A DNA stretch of 64,000 nt from Saprospiraceae bacterium (GTDB taxonomy: Bacteria > Bacteroidota > Bacteroidia > Chitinophagales > Saprospiraceae), in assembly GCA_028285085.1 (NCBI GenBank), contig JANQQI010000112.1, positions 1-64,000 of the forward strand, read 5' to 3'. This document shows, piece by piece, positions 61,542-64,000 of the stretch; position 1 is the stretch's first letter, and each line of letters begins with the position of its first letter. The notes under the pieces are model-generated. The model did not search any database. It saw only the letters and a list, made by a program, of their open reading frames with translations, and was not told the DNA's origin. The position numbers were made by a program, and so were the translations under genes.

Positions 61542-62345
61542 TTATTTTTTACCGAGTTCTTCGGCACGTAGCAATGCTGCCCGTGAACCTTCGATAATAT
61601 CCATATGGACGCTGTTGTTGGTGAAGGATTTCATCGCCGCTTCGGTAGTCCCCCCACGAGAGGATACCCGTTGAATCCATTCCGCACAAGACAGATCACT
61701 TTTGTTGTACAAATCAACTGCACCTCTGAAGGTTTGCTTTACCAATAGTTCAGCTTCGGAGTTAGAGAATCCCATTTGCCGGGCCGCTTGCATCATCGCA
61801 TCCATGAAATAAAAAACATAGGCTGGGCCACTCCCTGAGATCGCAGTGGCCGCATCAATCGCCGCTTCATTTTCGACGTAAATGGTTTTACCGGTGGTAT
61901 TGATTAGGTTTTGGACCATCACCAGTTCAATCCGTGTCACTTCATCCGAAGACGTAAAGGCAGTCATCCCCATACCGACTTGGGCGGGTAGATTAGGCAT
62001 GGCGCGAATCACTTTATGCACGCCCAAAGCATCCGCGATGGTCTGTATTTTTACCCCGGCCATAATGGATAAGAAAACTTGTTGAGGATCAACCAACGGT
62101 TTTAGCGTTTCGAATAGGCGTTGGCAATCCTGCGGCTTTACGGCGAGGATAATCAGGTCAGCCCCTTGAAGGCATTCCTCCGGTGTGCCGAATACCGTTC
62201 CGATATCTTTTTTGGCTAACTCAGCGGCCTTTTCGGGAGATTTTTCGAGGATCATCATATCGCTTCGGCTGGTAATTTGGGAGCGCAAGAAACTTTGAGC
62301 GTAAGTGAGGCCCATATTACCACCTCCGATGACGAGAATTTTCAT
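61542..62345 (-). CDS. proC: Pyrroline-5-carboxylate reductase
   Basis: 267 aa, usual length. The NADPH motif ILVIGGGNMGLTYAQSFL, LIILAVKPQDCQRLFETL, IMAGVKIQTI, VIRAMPNLPAQVGMGMT and the C-terminal signature AISGSGPAYVFYFMDAMMQA are all conserved. It reduces pyrroline-5-carboxylate to proline, the last step of proline synthesis. Monocistronic in appearance. Confidence 0.95.
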   Translation of the reverse strand: MKILVIGGGNMGLTYAQSFLRSQITSRSDMMILEKSPEKAAELAKKDIGTVFGTPEECLQGADLIILAVKPQDCQRLFETLKPLVDPQQVFLSIMAGVKIQTIADALGVHKVIRAMPNLPAQVGMGMTAFTSSDEVTRIELVMVQNLINTTGKTIYVENEAAIDAATAISGSGPAYVFYFMDAMMQAARQMGFSNSEAELLVKQTFRGAVDLYNKSDLSCAEWIQRVSSRGGTTEAAMKSFTNNSVHMDIIEGSRAALLRAEELGKK

Positions 62346-63025
62346 ATAACCGGTTTTTGGGTATTAATTACGATGTTTTGAAATAAATGGTTGCGATAAT
62401 TTGGTATAGGTAGGTACAATGGATCGGTAAGTTGTGATTTTTTAAGTTCTCAGGCAAATTTTGGGCACAAGTGAACTGTAATGACCACGCTTAAATAGAT
62501 TCTTGTTAGATTTAAGGGAACCAATTTATTTAATGGTAGGGGCATAGAGGAGTCGCTTTTGTCTTAAAATGCACATCCATTTTTTAGTGATAGCGTCTAG
62601 AAGAGGAATTTTTTAATTTAGAAACTAACTTTTTTTGAAATTTTTTCTTTCTGTTAATCAGGTGTTTAAAGTGTATTTGTCAAAAAACAGCAAAATGGAT
62701 TTATGGAATTTTTGAAAAATGGAATCTATAGATGGTAGAGAATATTCTAAAAATCAGCTGTTTGGTCCTCTTGTCATAAAATGTTCCCGGCAAAGGCTGG
62801 GATTAATATGCCTAAAAAATATTGCGGCCGAAAATGGCCGGCGGTGGCGGCTGTGGGTGGGTCCCTCCCTCAAAGCCACATACTATGCCCTGCATTCTAA
62901 AAATTGAACAGCTAGATCAATTTTGCTAGATTTTAGGACTTGAGCTCAGTACGATTTTTTCTCTTACACTTTAAAAATAAGCCCAATTCCCAACTTCATT
63001 TAAAATCACCTACTTCAAAAATAAC
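62346..63025. other. Intergenic region, no gene seen
   Basis: 680 bp between divergent proC (minus) and the asparaginase gene (plus). One short frame (62719-62907) has no protein-like composition. Near 62785 CCCGGC-AAAG-GCTGGG forms a small hairpin, and a G/C-rich stretch near 62830-62880 stands out from its A+T-rich flanks. I could not place promoter boxes. Confidence 0.4.
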
Positions 63026-64000
63026 ATGCCTAAATTCACAATCTTTACATTATTGGTACTGCTCTTGTTGGCTTGCCAAACCACATCAAACGAAACCACG
63101 GATACCATGTCCTCAAACGATCAGCAACCCGAGCGCGCCGCCTGGGCGCTGGCTCTACACGGCGGTGCCGGAACCATCAAACGCGAATACCTCAGCGCGG
63201 AGCGCGAAGCTGATATTCGCGAAGCCCTCAACACCGCCTTGAGTATTGGCGAAGATATTCTCAAAAACGGCGGCACGAGCCTTGATGCGGTTGAAGCTGT
63301 AATTATGTCGCTCGAAAATTCACCGCATTTTAATGCCGGAAAAGGCGCTGTGTTTACTAGCGAAGGCCACAATGAATTAGATGCTTCGATGATGGATGGT
63401 AAAACCAAAAATGCCGGTGCCGTTGGTGGGATTCGGACCATCAAGAATCCAATTCGGGCTGCACGGGCCGTGCTGGAGCATTCCGAGCACGTGATGCTCA
63501 CCGGTGAAGGCGCTGATGCCTTCGCTCAGCAACAAGGCTTGGATACGGTTAGCGCCGATTATTTTTATACTAAAGATCGCTGGGAGTCTCTGGAACGGGC
63601 CAAATCCCGTGATATGGGCTATCAGTATCTGGAAAAGCCGTTCTTCGATTCCAAGTACGGTACCGTGGGCTGCGCAGCACTTGATCAGCACGGTAATTTG
63701 GCCGCGGGAACTTCTACCGGAGGGATGACGAATAAGAAATACAATCGAATCGGTGATTCGCCCATTATTGGTGCTGGAACCTATGCAGATAATGCGACTT
63801 GTGCCATTTCTTCAACCGGGCATGGAGAGTACTTTATTCGCTATGTGGTCGCCTACGATATTGCTGCACGCATGGCCTACGGTGATAAAGATTTTCAGAC
63901 TGCAGCCGAGCAAGCGATTAATGAAGACCTTAAAGCCGCTGGTGGTTCTGGAGGTATTATTGGTGTTGATAAGTATGGCAATGTCGCCATGCCTTTCAAT
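63026..64000 (+). CDS. Isoaspartyl peptidase/L-asparaginase (Ntn hydrolase), C-terminus cut off
   Basis: A frame from ATG 63026 runs to the window edge (325 codons). The signal ends LLLLACQ, a lipobox. ALALHGGAGTIKREYLSAER and GAVFTSEGHNELDASMMDG mark the alpha subunit. The autocleavage nucleophile is the Thr in KYGTVGCAALDQHGN, followed by AAGTSTGGMTNKKYNRIGDS and STGHGEYFIRYV. It cleaves isoaspartyl dipeptides or asparagine and would be a periplasmic lipoprotein. A few C-terminal residues lie outside the window. Confidence 0.92.
   Translation, partial: MPKFTIFTLLVLLLLACQTTSNETTDTMSSNDQQPERAAWALALHGGAGTIKREYLSAEREADIREALNTALSIGEDILKNGGTSLDAVEAVIMSLENSPHFNAGKGAVFTSEGHNELDASMMDGKTKNAGAVGGIRTIKNPIRAARAVLEHSEHVMLTGEGADAFAQQQGLDTVSADYFYTKDRWESLERAKSRDMGYQYLEKPFFDSKYGTVGCAALDQHGNLAAGTSTGGMTNKKYNRIGDSPIIGAGTYADNATCAISSTGHGEYFIRYVVAYDIAARMAYGDKDFQTAAEQAINEDLKAAGGSGGIIGVDKYGNVAMPFN

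Noticed and set aside
62719-62907. 62-aa plus-strand ORF
   Set aside because: No motif, no RBS, lies in an A+T-rich gap with a local G/C-rich patch.
1-64000. tRNA, rRNA, prophage or transposase genes
   Set aside because: I looked for tRNA T-loop motifs, integrases and transposases and found none that could be supported.

Overview
The window looks like chromosomal DNA from a marine or soil Bacteroidota, most probably the Saprospiria (Lewinella-like). The signs are many secreted proteins ending in a type IX secretion (T9SS) C-terminal domain (…NP…GIY…), many lipoproteins with late lipoboxes, few Shine-Dalgarno sequences, Bacteroidota-type promoters (TTTG-N19-TAnnTTTG before sucC), and families typical of that group. 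This assignment is inference; there is no rRNA and no tRNA was recognised. No plasmid or phage backbone was seen.

Layout. 1-8057: almost all minus strand. It holds a truncated secreted protein, an ECF-like sigma factor, small stress-type proteins, a BNR-repeat sialidase-like protein, a secreted DJ-1/PfpI protein, an AraC regulator and a cyclase. 8058-10596: a leader, a 26-repeat CRISPR array and a decayed tail that contains a duplicated 85-bp hairpin element. No cas gene lies in the window. 11020-15789: a CBM9-like/serine-hydrolase fusion, then a 516-aa modular toxin-like protein (export-type leader, nucleic-acid deaminase, Arg/Ser-rich tract, OTU/papain-like C-terminus). 15940-22606: xylulokinase, a methyltransferase and a LodA/LodB-type quinoprotein pair whose oxidase carries an N-terminal catalase-like domain. 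23150-33728: small metabolic genes, a GH140-like glycosidase, an aquaporin, an esterase, lipoproteins, a PDZ-T9SS protein, an OmpA lipoprotein and a YkgJ-type protein.

33836-45122: an amplified module. Four paralogous secreted T9SS proteins (minus strand) alternate with three paralogous ~483-aa cytoplasmic helical proteins (plus strand), giving repeated divergent pairs. 45366-56863: a tiny basic Cys-rich protein, a vWA protein, two thioredoxin-fold peroxiredoxin-like paralogues, malate dehydrogenase, two tandem secreted M43-like metalloproteases, a thioesterase-like protein, sucC, an OmpA protein and a di-haem peroxidase. 57004-64000: two tandem envelope proteins, a large coiled-coil protein with a cationic amphipathic C-terminus plus a small partner, proC, and a truncated Ntn-hydrolase asparaginase.

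The most notable items are: (1) two pairs of CRISPR spacers that are diverged copies of the same protospacers, differing almost only at synonymous third codon positions and antisense to the inferred coding strand; (2) the deaminase/SR/OTU-like effector; (3) the amplified secreted/cytoplasmic gene-pair module; (4) the catalase-LodA fusion; (5) the duplicated hairpin element in the CRISPR tail.
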